Numbered from the stretch's first letter, positions 26,101-35,354 are shown. The stretch is DNA of 64,000 nucleotides from Roseivirga sp. UBA6052 (GCA_002427755.1 DIYO01000001.1:1240001-1304000), one strand, 5' to 3'. The notes: generated from the sequence alone by a model not told the origin. Numbers and translations: made by a program.

Positions 26101-28649
26101 ATACCCACAAAAGTGGTGTATGGGTAAAAGGGAATGCTAAATTGATCGATGCTAAAGTCGCCACCTGGCTCGAATACTTTACCATTGAAAGTGGCCATCA
26201 GTTTACCCGGAGCTTTGGTCTGTTTGTTCAGCGCAACATTAACCTTAGCGTAACCCGAATTATCTATTTGTCCGCTGAAGACCCTTTCCCTTTCAGATGA
26301 AAAATCTTTTGCCTGATCGTCAAACACGTAGTTTTCAAATCCTTTAAATTTTGTTGAAGTAGGATACAGTGAAAGGTCAAACTCGGCCTTTAGGTTTCTG
26401 GCCGGTGCACCTGTTAACCATTTCACATTGAGTGCTCCAATTAAAGGACCATCGGCTACTTTAATTGCCTCTTTCTTAAAATCTAGGTTAATCTTCAGAC
26501 GGTTTGGCTTAACTGTTTCAATTTTGATCTGCTTATTAAATTCAGTACCTCCTACTTTTACTTTAGCTAGCCAATTGCCTGTAGGATCTGTGTCGCTTGT
26601 TCTAAGGGGAAAATGATAAAAGCCACCAATAGATTGAGTTCTGACTTGCTTGGATTTAACATTGCCTGAAGGATCGATCAATTCAATACTAACCGGATGA
26701 TTGAGTGGAAGCGTGTTGTCTTTGTCTTCTAAAATAAAATTTAGGTAAATAAGATCCCCGGGCCTCCAGACACCTCTTTCGCCATAGATAAATCCTTTAA
26801 GACCTTTCTGAATACGAGCACCTCCAACATTGAAATTGCTGACAGAGAGTGAGCGATTGTCCCATAACTTCAGGTACCCTCTTTCTAGACCACGTTTGGC
26901 AACAAGCAAATATGGTTTACGAATTAGATCGGTCTGAATACTTCCTTCTTGATCCGTTTCAAGCGATTCGATTACTTGCTGTTGATAATCCAAAACATCA
27001 ACCTCTACACCTGAAAGTGGCTGAGTAGATTTTAGATCGGTAATAAAGGCATCCAACTTTCGATCATTACCAATTTTGGCAATTACACCAAGATCAGAGG
27101 CCAGCAAATTGGTTTTAACCGTGCGTTCCTGATTAAGGTAATAGCTATCCGTACAAGGGTTATCTCTGTCTCTCCAGCTATAGTTGTAATTGTATGAATA
27201 GTAGCTATCATAAGCACCTACTCCTTCACCATCAGCCGCAACCCAGTCGTCTTCTATGTCTGGTGCTACAAGTTCGAGTTCGTTTACATCATCTCCACAA
27301 TCATAAATAGCATATGCTCTTTGCATACCCATTCTAAGTTGATAAAGCGATCCCGGTTCTGTTTGAATTAAATTCTGAAGATCTAGGGTAAAACTATTCC
27401 ATTTTGTTAAATCCATAACACCAGATGCATCAAGCTCTATTTGTCCCTGAAAAACCGGTCTCCCTACTCTTCTCAGTTGATCATTTCCATTAAGGTTATT
27501 GGTTTGAAGAAACTGGACCATATTCTTTTCAAAAACCTGAATCACGGTAACATCTACTGCTTTGAGATTGACAGCTTCAAAAGGGAAAACTAAGCCACTT
27601 GTGCTGGGTAGAATTGTGCCGCTACTTGAAATTCTGATTTGCGGTTTTTCTTGAGCGAAAGAAAGATTAGCAGTGTATGCTTCTTTCATACCGTAACTGA
27701 GTTTATTCTTAATGCCTGAGAAAACCTGGAGTCTCTTAGTGCCCGACAAACCACTTGAAGTATAAACCTTTACTTGATTCGACTGTATGGCATACCTAAA
27801 TTCACTATCGCCTTCAAGTGTTATCAATCCATTCAAATCCTGGTCTTCATCCAAAGGATCCGAAAAACTTAATAAAACATGCGGATCATCCCCTTTGAGG
27901 ATTCGTGATTCTAAAACCTTAAAATCATTTAATGCGGGGATAATTATTCGATCTCTTTCCGCTCGACCTACGCCAATTTTCACACCATTGAATGTATAAT
28001 TCAATTGGCTTTCTTCTTCCTGACGTTCAATCCCGCTGACTTGAAATCTGTGAGTCCTAGAAGCTGATTCATCAAAGTCCCAAATTACTTCTAGTGCCTT
28101 TCTTCCTTGCTTAAATGTTAAGGCACTTTCGATTGCCGCAGTATCTGCAATATCAGCTGTTACAAGTTCGCCTTGAAACAGCTGTTGACGCATTTCATCC
28201 TGATCATCACTCTTAAGCCCAATTAGCCTTAAATCGAAGTCTTGCTCTATTACTTCAAATTGAAAGCTAAACTGATCTGGCGCACCCTCAATGTTCAATG
28301 ATTTGAGATTTAATTTTGCCGTATAATTCTCGCCATTAATCAGCGGAGTCTTAGGTGTAAATTCAATAACTCTTGAAGTCAACCATTTTACAGAACCCTG
28401 AACAGCAGGCGACAGGGAAATGACTGAAGTCTTTTGGTCTTTCGCTTCAACAGGCTTAGCCAACTGAATCGTCACCTTCGATTGGCTAGAAACCTTACCG
28501 GAAGTATAGGTAGAAACGAATTCTGTGAATTGATCATCGGCAATTCGGTTTAATTCAGGAGCTAATTTATTTTGGCGACTACAACTCCAAAACAAAAAGA
28601 TAAGGGCACAAAAAATACTTAACCCTTTATTCTTAGGTATAGAAAACAT
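23106..28649 (-). CDS. bacterial alpha-2-macroglobulin family lipoprotein
   Basis: From the ATG at 28649 the protein has about 1847 residues, the usual size for the YfhM-type family. It starts with a lipoprotein-like signal (Cys near residue 23 in LFWSC) and runs through many macroglobulin-like beta domains. It has MG10-type repeats around the thioester motif GCIEQTTS (Cys near 1397) and ends in an alpha-alpha toroid region and a receptor-like domain. The thioester can trap attacking proteases covalently. It is periplasmic, anchored to a membrane, and paired with pbpC directly downstream. A TTG two codons earlier is an unlikely start. Confidence 0.92.
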   Translation of the reverse strand: MFSIPKNKGLSIFCALIFLFWSCSRQNKLAPELNRIADDQFTEFVSTYTSGKVSSQSKVTIQLAKPVEAKDQKTSVISLSPAVQGSVKWLTSRVIEFTPKTPLINGENYTAKLNLKSLNIEGAPDQFSFQFEVIEQDFDLRLIGLKSDDQDEMRQQLFQGELVTADIADTAAIESALTFKQGRKALEVIWDFDESASRTHRFQVSGIERQEEESQLNYTFNGVKIGVGRAERDRIIIPALNDFKVLESRILKGDDPHVLLSFSDPLDEDQDLNGLITLEGDSEFRYAIQSNQVKVYTSSGLSGTKRLQVFSGIKNKLSYGMKEAYTANLSFAQEKPQIRISSSGTILPSTSGLVFPFEAVNLKAVDVTVIQVFEKNMVQFLQTNNLNGNDQLRRVGRPVFQGQIELDASGVMDLTKWNSFTLDLQNLIQTEPGSLYQLRMGMQRAYAIYDCGDDVNELELVAPDIEDDWVAADGEGVGAYDSYYSYNYNYSWRDRDNPCTDSYYLNQERTVKTNLLASDLGVIAKIGNDRKLDAFITDLKSTQPLSGVEVDVLDYQQQVIESLETDQEGSIQTDLIRKPYLLVAKRGLERGYLKLWDNRSLSVSNFNVGGARIQKGLKGFIYGERGVWRPGDLIYLNFILEDKDNTLPLNHPVSIELIDPSGNVKSKQVRTQSIGGFYHFPLRTSDTDPTGNWLAKVKVGGTEFNKQIKIETVKPNRLKINLDFKKEAIKVADGPLIGALNVKWLTGAPARNLKAEFDLSLYPTSTKFKGFENYVFDDQAKDFSSERERVFSGQIDNSGYAKVNVALNKQTKAPGKLMATFNGKVFEPGGDFSIDQFSIPFYPYTTFVGIKTPEGDKRGQLLTNEEHKIEVATVDADGKPVSRNDLVLEAFKLNWRWWWDRSNDNLSYYISRNAAVPTFKKTLSTLNGKATASLKIPNDGWGRYYIRVLDPKSGHSAGKVTYFDWPGWVGANRPGAEALLDFSSDRESYEVGERAKVSIPSSGEGRALISIENGTKVIDSYWVELTQGRNEFSFEVTEEMVPNVYIHATLIQPHAQTKNDLPIRLYGIVPISVTNQNSVLKPSLDISDVLEPESEVSLSVTEANGKPMTYTIAVVDEGLLDLTRFQTPNPWNSLFARQALGVKTWDVYDDVIGAFNGDLSRLLAVGGDGSANQAKNTKANRFKPVVVHLGPFELNAGQTANHSFQMPNYVGSVRTMVVAGNQDGAFGKTEKATPVRKPVMVLGTLPRVIGPGESLKLPVTVFALEEKVKDVEVTVNTNDLLRSNSATKKTIQFSEIGDQVVDFDFEVTDKIGIAKVEIIAKSGNEEARYTLEVQVRNPNPLITEVESFVLKEGESLDQVFDQIGMAGTNAMTVELSSLPPINLQKRLTYLTSYPHGCIEQTTSAAFPQLFLSDVIELSSEQQNRTQENVKSAIDRISTFQTSLGGFAYWPGQSDDNAWGTNYAGHFLIEAKDQGYYVPDNLLSNWKKYQRQQARRWSRFGRYNDDIVQAYRLYTLAKAQVPELGAMNRLREDQGLSLEAKWRLAAAYAISGKPQIAKELINRLPIETAAKSTYYYYGSRIRDNAMILETLGLLQMQTEGLNLLRFIANNLSEDIWMSTQTTAYALLGVLKFAQQGEGFNGIDVSLKLGRAARQNINTSKSILLTKANVDEDEPSAVSVSNKNSGVLFVRIIKEGQPLTGEEKASQQGLRLTVNYFDRNGNVLDPSQLSQGDDFTTEVTVYNNGARGAYKDLALTQIFPSGWEILNDRLNAVPGSSTSSNATYKDIRDDRVMTYFDLKVGQRKTFKTRLNSTYAGKYYLPAVEVEAMYDATINGRTKGQWVEIKRVEK

Positions 28650-28675
28650 GAGCAAAATGATGGTTAATCGTGTGA

Positions 28676-28722
28676 ATTATTCTCAATGATAATTTAGAGA
28701 ATAATGAGGCGATTATCACCTC
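28676..28722. repeat. two adjacent inverted repeats upstream of the macroglobulin gene
   Basis: ATTATTCTC/GAGAATAAT (28676-28684, 28697-28705) is a perfect nine-base inverted repeat. It is followed at once by GAGGCGAT/ATCACCTC (28706-28722) with one wobble pair. They lie between the end of permease A and the start of the macroglobulin gene. Lacking a T-run, they are weak terminators at best; an operator or a processing site is possible. Confidence 0.4.
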
Positions 28723-28771
28723 TTGCTCATATAACTATAAAATTAGTTTTTATTGCCCTGAACGGAAATAA

Positions 28772-31363
28772 TTATTCAGACCTTAATCCTTTTACAGGAT
28801 TAAATTTCATCACTTTTAAGAGTTGTGTTAGCAAAACTGTAACCATAAGGAGCAATAGAATGACAACTGGAATGATGATATACCTGCTACCCATATCTAT
28901 TGGGTAAGCAAATACAATATCCATTTGAAATTTTGCAGCGTAAAATCCTAGTGGAGCACCAAAGACTAAGGTAATTGCTGTAAGCCACCAGTACTCTTTT
29001 GAGATGATCTTTCCTAAGTGACTAGCATTGGCTCCAAGGGTTTTCCTAATACTAAACTCTTTAATACGTCCTGATAAATTCAGCGTAATTAGGCCATAAA
29101 GACCCAGCATAGCCAAAATTACTGCTACCCCAGCAACCGACTTATTGAAACGGGCGAAGTTGGAAATAAGAGCGAAGTAGCCATCCCAGACATTGGCTTG
29201 AAGATTACCATCAAATGGTATCTCCGGATATAATTTATCCCATATTGCTTCAACCTCGGCAAAGGTTTCAATCTCTTTACCAAAAGTGACTTCAGCAGTA
29301 ATAAATCTTAGGCTCTCTTGCCCCACTGCACTGAAGATTGTTGGTTTTATGAGAGTTCCGAAAGTCGAAAAATGAAAGTCCTGCACAATTCCTACGATTA
29401 AATAATCTTGATCTCTAATACTTAGTTTTTGACCCAAAGGATCATCCAAATTCATTTGGGTCAAGAAGGTCTCATTGACGATTATCTCTTTGGCAGCATT
29501 TTGAAGATTAGGCGTGAAATAATTCCCTGCATTCATATTTACTCCTAGTGTTTTAAGATAACCAGGCTCTACTTGTAATTCGCTTACCTCTATTTTCTCT
29601 TCTAAATTTTCAACTACTGTAGATCTTGAAATCCTTGCCACATGATGTGCAGACCCTGATATGGTTTCTATTTCCGGTAATTGCTCTAATTCAGCCTTCA
29701 TTTGCTGATAAGATTCTTCTGAAAAAGTGTGCAGATAAAGGAGATCGGCCTGATCATAGCCCCAATTTCTTTCTTTTTGATAGTTGGTATTCTCTATAAA
29801 AAGTACTGCACCTGTAATGGTAATTATGGCCAATATCATTTGAAAGGCAAGGAAAGATTTGGTTAGCCAGCTCTTATTTCCCAGTCTGATCTTTCCTTTA
29901 AAAATCTTTACGGCCTCAAATTTCGATATGTAGAATGCAGGATAGACGCCTGATGCAATACCGGTAATCATCAATAAGCCCAAGAGAAAAGTATAGAATA
30001 GCTGGTCGGTAAGTTTAATGGTATAACTATCTCCAGATATGCCTTCAAACCATGGAATAAAGAGAGATACCCCTAAGAAAAAACCGAATAGTAGAGCGAA
30101 GGAAGTAATGAATACATTCTCAGCCAGAAACTGGATCATGATCCTGCGTTTATCGGCACCCATAACTTTGCGCACTCCGATTTCTTTTAGGCGCTTGGCC
30201 ACAGAATTGATCGCCATGTTCAGGTAATTAAAACAAGCAAGCGCAAGCATAAAAACACCAATAAAAGGCAAGATAACTCTACCAGGTTTGTGCTTGTCTG
30301 AAGAGATAGCCCTTTCAATGTTCTCTGATGCTAGGTAAAGATCATGCAGCGAGACCATATCAAAATCAGTGATCTTCCAATCTTCATTCACTTCATTCTG
30401 AAGACTTTTATACTTGCCTAAACCTGACTTCACACTCCAAACATTTTCAGGACTTTCTACCTGAACAAAAGTGGCATCTACAAAAGCAGACCAGTCATTT
30501 GGGTTATAAGTAGTTCTGGCAACTTCTATATTTTCGTAGTTAATCAAGAAGTCAAATCTGATCTCAGCACCATCTGGAAAGTCTTCAGCTACTGCAGCAA
30601 TTTTGAAGTACTTTTTCTCTCCTGATTTGAACACAAGTAGCACTTCTTTGTCTATTGGGTTTTCGGTTCCAAAGTACTTTTCTGAAACATATTCGCTTAT
30701 GATGATACTATTTAGATCCTCCAAGGCCTTCGCATTTCCCCATTTGATAGGAAAAGTGAACATCTCCATAAAAGCCGGATCGACTAAACGGACATCTTCA
30801 TAAAAAGCCTGGTCATTCAGTCTTATCACAACACCATGATCATCTACTCTACAGGTGTTCACTATTCCGGAAACTTCGTCCTTTACATACGTGGCTAATG
30901 GCAAGGGACTCATGCCGTACTGCTTCACACCACCATCTCTATTGGCATACATGGTGGTTAAAAAAACCGAGTCTTTATTGACGTGGTGACGATCGGTATT
31001 TAAAGACTGACTGTAGAATGCGTAAATGGTGATGCAAACGCCAATAGCCAGAGAAAGACCAAATAAGTTAATAAAAGTGCTTAATGGATTCCTTAACGCA
31101 CTTCTAGATGCTGTTTTAAAATAATTTTTGAACATGATGATGTTTGAGTTTTGATAGATATGGGGTGTTTTCCAAGCATAGGGTTGACAACACCTTAAGA
31201 CATCTCTTACATAGAACCATTTGGCTTTGACCATGCCTTTTGATTCTACTCTTTCGTAGAAATACTCTTCTAGATCGCCATGCAATTCTTCAAATCTATT
31301 CTTCTTACAATAGAACTTGAAGAAGGCAAAAGCCAACCTTGGTATGTCAACCGGGCGTTTCAT
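28772..31363 (-). CDS. orphan FtsX/MacB-type ABC permease A with N-terminal prefix domain
   Basis: The 863-residue protein has a cytoplasmic prefix (about 1-75, with ELHGDLEEYFYERV), then two FtsX-like halves. Each half has a first helix (about 95-115 in the first), a MacB-type periplasmic domain and a three-helix bundle bearing the coupling segments KEIGVRKVMGA and KEFSIRKTLGA. This is the layout of duplicated orphan permeases seen in Acidobacteria and Bacteroidota. No ATPase or adaptor lies beside it. Its ATG overlaps the PadR stop as ATGA, so regulator and permease are translationally coupled. The transported or sensed substrate is unknown. Confidence 0.85.
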   Translation of the reverse strand: MKRPVDIPRLAFAFFKFYCKKNRFEELHGDLEEYFYERVESKGMVKAKWFYVRDVLRCCQPYAWKTPHIYQNSNIIMFKNYFKTASRSALRNPLSTFINLFGLSLAIGVCITIYAFYSQSLNTDRHHVNKDSVFLTTMYANRDGGVKQYGMSPLPLATYVKDEVSGIVNTCRVDDHGVVIRLNDQAFYEDVRLVDPAFMEMFTFPIKWGNAKALEDLNSIIISEYVSEKYFGTENPIDKEVLLVFKSGEKKYFKIAAVAEDFPDGAEIRFDFLINYENIEVARTTYNPNDWSAFVDATFVQVESPENVWSVKSGLGKYKSLQNEVNEDWKITDFDMVSLHDLYLASENIERAISSDKHKPGRVILPFIGVFMLALACFNYLNMAINSVAKRLKEIGVRKVMGADKRRIMIQFLAENVFITSFALLFGFFLGVSLFIPWFEGISGDSYTIKLTDQLFYTFLLGLLMITGIASGVYPAFYISKFEAVKIFKGKIRLGNKSWLTKSFLAFQMILAIITITGAVLFIENTNYQKERNWGYDQADLLYLHTFSEESYQQMKAELEQLPEIETISGSAHHVARISRSTVVENLEEKIEVSELQVEPGYLKTLGVNMNAGNYFTPNLQNAAKEIIVNETFLTQMNLDDPLGQKLSIRDQDYLIVGIVQDFHFSTFGTLIKPTIFSAVGQESLRFITAEVTFGKEIETFAEVEAIWDKLYPEIPFDGNLQANVWDGYFALISNFARFNKSVAGVAVILAMLGLYGLITLNLSGRIKEFSIRKTLGANASHLGKIISKEYWWLTAITLVFGAPLGFYAAKFQMDIVFAYPIDMGSRYIIIPVVILLLLMVTVLLTQLLKVMKFNPVKGLRSE

Positions 31364-31695
31364 GAATTAAACTTGAAGGCTAATTCTGGTATTTGATTTC
31401 GAAGTTTAGATCTTAAGTCTAGTGATTCATCTAATGCCTTTTTACCGTAAGGTGTAATGTTGAATAATCGCTTTCGCTTCCCTCCTCTTTTAGACTCAGG
31501 ATCACCTAGGCGAGATTCCAACATGCCTTTATCTTCTAAACGATAAAGTGATTTGTGTACGGCACTTACAGCTACTGCTCGCCCTGACTGATTCTCTAAT
31601 TCCTTGGCAATGGCCACTGCATAGGCATCATCGTACAAAACGCCAACTGTTAACAATACCAACTCTTCGAATTCACCGATTTGTGCTCTTCCCAT
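31360..31695 (-). CDS. PadR family transcriptional regulator A
   Basis: From the ATG at 31695 the protein has 111 residues with the winged-helix block GEFEELVLLTVGVLYDDAYAVAIAKELE, AVHKSLYRLEDKGMLES, and the wing RGGKRKRLFNITPYGKKAL. It is the same subtype as PadR B. PadR proteins are usually repressors released by a ligand, and co-transcription with permease A suggests autoregulation of the pair. Two direct repeats at 31709-31767, just upstream, are its likely binding sites. An upstream TTG extension to 31722 is less likely. Confidence 0.88.
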   Translation of the reverse strand: MGRAQIGEFEELVLLTVGVLYDDAYAVAIAKELENQSGRAVAVSAVHKSLYRLEDKGMLESRLGDPESKRGGKRKRLFNITPYGKKALDESLDLRSKLRNQIPELAFKFNS

Positions 31696-31708
31696 ATCGA
31701 TTAATTTT

Positions 31709-31767
31709 ACTTTTGTCAGCAATATACGGAAGAGGATTTAATAAAGTTCTACTTTGTCAGTATTATA
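31709..31767. promoter_or_regulatory. direct repeats upstream of PadR A (candidate operators)
   Basis: ACTTTTGTCAGCAATATA (31709-31726) and ACTTTGTCAGTATTATA (31751-31767) share a core TTTGTCAG and an AT-rich flank. Their cores are 41 bases apart, about four helical turns, and lie 14-72 bases ahead of the PadR A start codon. Confidence 0.4.
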
Positions 31768-31805
31768 TTTTTTTAAGTCGTTAGACAACTATTTAGAAAC
31801 CTACC

Positions 31806-31872
31806 GCATCTAATCCATAGAAAACTCAAAACAACAACAGAAAAGCCAGTCTCTAGATTAGAGGTTGGCTTT
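31806..31872 (+). repeat. repeat-plus-hairpin module, copy 1
   Basis: A 31-base segment (31806-31836, GCATCTAA...AAAACTCAAAACAACA) matches 35279-35309 at 28 of 31 positions. In both copies it is followed within a few bases by a hairpin; here AAAGCCA/TGGCTTT-like arms at 31842-31872 enclose an inner CTCTA/TAGAG-type stem. Just upstream both copies also share CAACTAT and AGA. The two copies directly flank the PadR B-permease B operon in the same orientation. No rightward gene ends here, so this copy is not serving an obvious transcript. Confidence 0.55.
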
Positions 31873-31995
31873 ATTATTTCTTAGCTAACTGGTCTCATTC
31901 AACTCTAGTATCAACCCCTGTATATTCTTTACTTCTTTCGATGTTCTTGAAACGATATCTACCGCAACTAAAAGGCATTCTGTATGCAAAAAGTC

Positions 31996-32035
31996 CCGTA
32001 CATAAACGTCCACAATTTCGTTCGACACCGTACAT
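31996..32035. repeat. short direct repeat in the PadR B leader region
   Basis: CCGTACAT occurs at 31996-32003 and again at 32028-32035, 32 bases apart, about 100-140 bases ahead of the PadR B start codon. It may be part of a regulatory site. The rest of 31873-32136 shows no credible gene; a 74-codon frame there has no family-like features. Confidence 0.25.
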
Positions 32036-32136
32036 TTCTAAAACTTACCATTCTACAAATCTCCACCAGAGACGATTTTATGAGCCTTTTCTGAATTGGC
32101 AAATTATTTGTTATACAGAAATAGAAGTAATAAAAT

Positions 32137-32481
32137 ATGAGAAGAAGCGACCTTGGAGAATTTGAAGAACTAGTACTGCTCGCAGTAGCCGCACTAAGGC
32201 CCGAAGCTTATAGCGTTGTGATAGCCCAAGAACTGGAAGAACAAACAAAAAAGTTGGTCACAACGGGTGCTGTACACGCTTCTTTACAGCGTCTAGAAAA
32301 GAAAGGATATGTAATATCTGAAATGGGTCCTGCAACCAAAGAGAGAGGTGGAAGAAGAAAGCGCCTCTTCACAGTAACCGCCCTAGGTAGCAAAATGCTA
32401 CACCAAGCTCGTGAGGTCAGAGAAGGTCTCTGGGAAAAAATCGACCCAAACACGCTATCTCCAATTCCAAAGCTATCCTAA
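32137..32481 (+). CDS. PadR family transcriptional regulator B
   Basis: The 114-residue winged-helix protein shares with PadR A the blocks GEFEELVLLAVAAL, AVHASLQRLEKKGYV and RGGRRKRLFTVTALG. The permease B gene starts two bases after its stop, so the two form one operon. The ligand is unknown; by family it should repress its own operon. The long 441-base gap to the divergent PadR A gene holds repeats but no other gene. Confidence 0.9.
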   Translation: MRRSDLGEFEELVLLAVAALRPEAYSVVIAQELEEQTKKLVTTGAVHASLQRLEKKGYVISEMGPATKERGGRRKRLFTVTALGSKMLHQAREVREGLWEKIDPNTLSPIPKLS

Positions 32482-32482
32482 G

Positions 32483-35134
32483 ATGAAACAGCAAGTCAAG
32501 CCTTCCAAATGGATAGATTGGTTAGTAAATAAACTATGTCCAGAAGACCTTCAAGAAGAAATTTTAGGTGACTTGCACGAGCGCTATACAATTAATCATG
32601 GAACAGGAAAAAAACGCTCTCAAGCTAGACTCCTTATAGAAACCATAGTATACCTGAGGTTTACCATCTTCAACAGAAACAAAAAGCAATACTCAAAACC
32701 AAACGCAACAACTATGCTCAAACATTATTTCATTACTGGACTAAGAAATACACTAAGACATAAATCATTTGCTGCGATAAATGTCTTAGGCTTAACCTTA
32801 GGTCTAACCTCATTCTTTCTGATATTCTTGTGGGTTTCTGATGAGCTCTCTATTGATGCTTTCCATGAGAACGAAGATGATTTATATGCCCTGTACATGG
32901 TAACTAACGCCAATGGAGAGGTTAATGGAGCATATAAAATATGGGAGTATGTATACTTTGGAGGTAGTGAATATTACGATAAGGTTTGGCTAGACGAGAT
33001 GTTGAAAGACCGGCTTCCCGAAATAGAAAACATCTCGAGCTATGTTACCACATATGAATTACCCTGGGGTTTCCCTCATACTTTTCAACATGAGGAGAAA
33101 AAGTATAGAATGGAAGGGGCAACAGCCAGTGGTGATTTTTTTAAGATGTTTTCCTTCGAAATTCTTTTCGGAGATAAAGCCTCTCCAATCGATCAAATCA
33201 ACACTGTGGCTATTTCAAGAAAAATGGCCTCTACGTTTTTCGATAGACCCGAAGATGCCGTTGGTAAAATCATAAGGTATGAGAACAAATTAGACCTATT
33301 GGTAACAGCGGTTTTCGAAGATGTGACTTCTTACAGCTCACTGCAGTTTGACTATATAATTAGCTATGAGAACCAACGCAACAGAGACATCAATATCTCG
33401 GACAATAGATGGCCAGTTTATATTCAGTTAAAAAAAGGAACTGATAAAGAGGCTTTTGCAGAAAAACTCAAAGACTTTAATGCAAGCTTCAAAAATCCTG
33501 AATTCCAAGAAATATACTTGGGCATGCAGCCTTTTAAAGACCAATACCTTATGTCTAGCTTCACCAATGGAAAGCCTGATAAAGGAAGGGTAGAATATCT
33601 TAGAATCTTTTCCGGAGTTGCCATTTTCATTCTGATTATAGCTTGTGTAAACTTTACCAATTTGGCTACTTCTAGAGCCACAAAGAGAGGTAAAGAAATT
33701 GGTGTGAGAAAGGTAATTGGCTCAACTAAACACAGCATAGTCTTACAATTTTTAGGCGAGGCATTCTTGTTAACCTCTTTGGCCGGAATACTTTCCATTC
33801 TAATCATTTATCTGGTCATGCCAGCCTTCAACCTATTTACTGGTAAGCAAATACAAATGCCAATAAATGACCCTATGTCTTGGACTTATTTCTTGGGTAT
33901 CATATTCGCAACGGCAATTCTAGCGGGGGCATATCCAGCCTTCTACATGTCTTCTTTAAAGCCTGTGAAGGTGCTCAAAGGATTGGTGAGGTTCAACCAG
34001 GCAAGCAGAATGTTCAAAAGAGGTTTAACGGTATTTCAATTTGGGCTCTCCATACTCTTACTTATTGCCACAATTGTTGTGTCAAAACAGACTAATTACG
34101 TTCAAAACACGAATCTCGGCTACGAAAAAGAGAATGTAATCTACCTAAGAGTTGAAGGCACACTAACACAAGAAGAAAAATATAATGTATTCAAGAACAG
34201 ATTGCTAGGACTACCCGGTGTGGCCATGGTAGATAGAAGTAGCGAAGCACCTCATGACATGACCTTTGAAATTGCCGGCCCTTTTAAATGGCAAGGAATG
34301 GAAGAAGGCACCCAGCTGGCTTTCAAACCAACATCTGTAGGCTATGATTTTCTAGAGATGATGGGCTTAGAGGTTGTGGAGGGTCGTGGTTTTTCAAAAA
34401 ATAATCCAACCGATAGCTCTGCATTTATGATCAACGAAACGGCCCTAAAAATGATGAATCTTCAAGATCCTTTGGGTAAGCAAATTTCAGCATGGGGTAA
34501 GTCGGGTAGAATTATTGGGATATTGAAAGACTATCATACGCATTCGCTGAAAGAACCCATAAAACCATTGATTGTAGACATAAAGGAAGATTTAGACTTT
34601 GGGGTGATTATGATCAAAAGCGAACTTGGTCAAACAGTTGAAGCTCTAGGAAGTCTAGAAATCGCAAATAGCGAAATCAATCCTGAGTATCCTTTAGATT
34701 ATGAATTTATGGACTTGGAATACGCCAAGTTATACGAGAGTGAAAATGTAATGAGCAGTCTCTCAAACATATTTGCCGTATTGGCCATAGCTATTTCTTG
34801 TTTAGGTCTATTGGGCTTGGCCATTTTCTCTTCGGAACAAAGAGTAAAAGAAATAGGAATTAGAAAGGTATTAGGTGCATCAGTATCGAGCATTATCCAG
34901 CTTTTCTCAAGAGATTTCTTGAAACTTGTTGGACTATCCTTCTTAATAGCGGCACCTGTATCTGGTTATTTAATGCAACAGTGGCTCCAAAACTTTGCCT
35001 ACAAAATTAATATCACTTGGTGGATGTATCTACTAACAGGAATTGCCTCAATTGCTATAGCATTTTTGACCGTTGCCTACCAAACCGTTAAAGCGGCCAA
35101 AACTAATCCTATTCAAAATTTGAGGTCTGAATGA
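32483..35134 (+). CDS. orphan FtsX/MacB-type ABC permease B with N-terminal prefix domain
   Basis: From the ATG at 32483 the protein has 883 residues. The cytoplasmic prefix (about 1-80) contains LQEEILGDLHERY, matching the GDLEEYFYERV of permease A, so A and B share one prefix type. Two FtsX-like halves follow with MacB-type periplasmic domains and coupling segments GKEIGVRKVIGS and KEIGIRKVLGAS. There is no ATPase nearby. A longer frame from 32411 overlaps PadR B and is rejected. A repeat module with a good terminator follows at 35279-35348. Confidence 0.87.
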   Translation: MKQQVKPSKWIDWLVNKLCPEDLQEEILGDLHERYTINHGTGKKRSQARLLIETIVYLRFTIFNRNKKQYSKPNATTMLKHYFITGLRNTLRHKSFAAINVLGLTLGLTSFFLIFLWVSDELSIDAFHENEDDLYALYMVTNANGEVNGAYKIWEYVYFGGSEYYDKVWLDEMLKDRLPEIENISSYVTTYELPWGFPHTFQHEEKKYRMEGATASGDFFKMFSFEILFGDKASPIDQINTVAISRKMASTFFDRPEDAVGKIIRYENKLDLLVTAVFEDVTSYSSLQFDYIISYENQRNRDINISDNRWPVYIQLKKGTDKEAFAEKLKDFNASFKNPEFQEIYLGMQPFKDQYLMSSFTNGKPDKGRVEYLRIFSGVAIFILIIACVNFTNLATSRATKRGKEIGVRKVIGSTKHSIVLQFLGEAFLLTSLAGILSILIIYLVMPAFNLFTGKQIQMPINDPMSWTYFLGIIFATAILAGAYPAFYMSSLKPVKVLKGLVRFNQASRMFKRGLTVFQFGLSILLLIATIVVSKQTNYVQNTNLGYEKENVIYLRVEGTLTQEEKYNVFKNRLLGLPGVAMVDRSSEAPHDMTFEIAGPFKWQGMEEGTQLAFKPTSVGYDFLEMMGLEVVEGRGFSKNNPTDSSAFMINETALKMMNLQDPLGKQISAWGKSGRIIGILKDYHTHSLKEPIKPLIVDIKEDLDFGVIMIKSELGQTVEALGSLEIANSEINPEYPLDYEFMDLEYAKLYESENVMSSLSNIFAVLAIAISCLGLLGLAIFSSEQRVKEIGIRKVLGASVSSIIQLFSRDFLKLVGLSFLIAAPVSGYLMQQWLQNFAYKINITWWMYLLTGIASIAIAFLTVAYQTVKAAKTNPIQNLRSE

Positions 35135-35278
35135 TCTTAATGGCAATGAGTTAAGGCACTGAATCTTATACAACCAAAGGCTATAGTAGAAGTTCTTCAG
35201 TTGACTGCTTTCAACCTATCTAGTAGTAATGAGCTTTTAAATTTCTTGAAGACTCAGGCAACTATAGACTTCATGGAT

Positions 35279-35348
35279 GCATCTAACCAACAGAAAACTC
35301 AAAACAACACCCTAAGCCGGCCTCAGACTACTCTGCTGCCGGCTTTTT
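35279..35348 (+). repeat. repeat-plus-hairpin module, copy 2, with intrinsic terminator
   Basis: The 31-base segment 35279-35309 repeats 31806-31836. The following hairpin (35314-35345) has perfect arms AAGCCGGC/GCCGGCTT, an inner CAGA/TCTG stem and a terminal T-run, so it should terminate the PadR B-permease B transcript. The hairpin arms differ between the two copies while the fold is kept. Confidence 0.6.
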
Positions 35349-35354
35349 ATATAA

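Noticed and set aside
31941..32165. 74-codon frame ahead of PadR B
   Set aside because: It overlaps the PadR B start out of frame, is rich in Arg, His and Tyr without domain features, and covers the short direct repeats.
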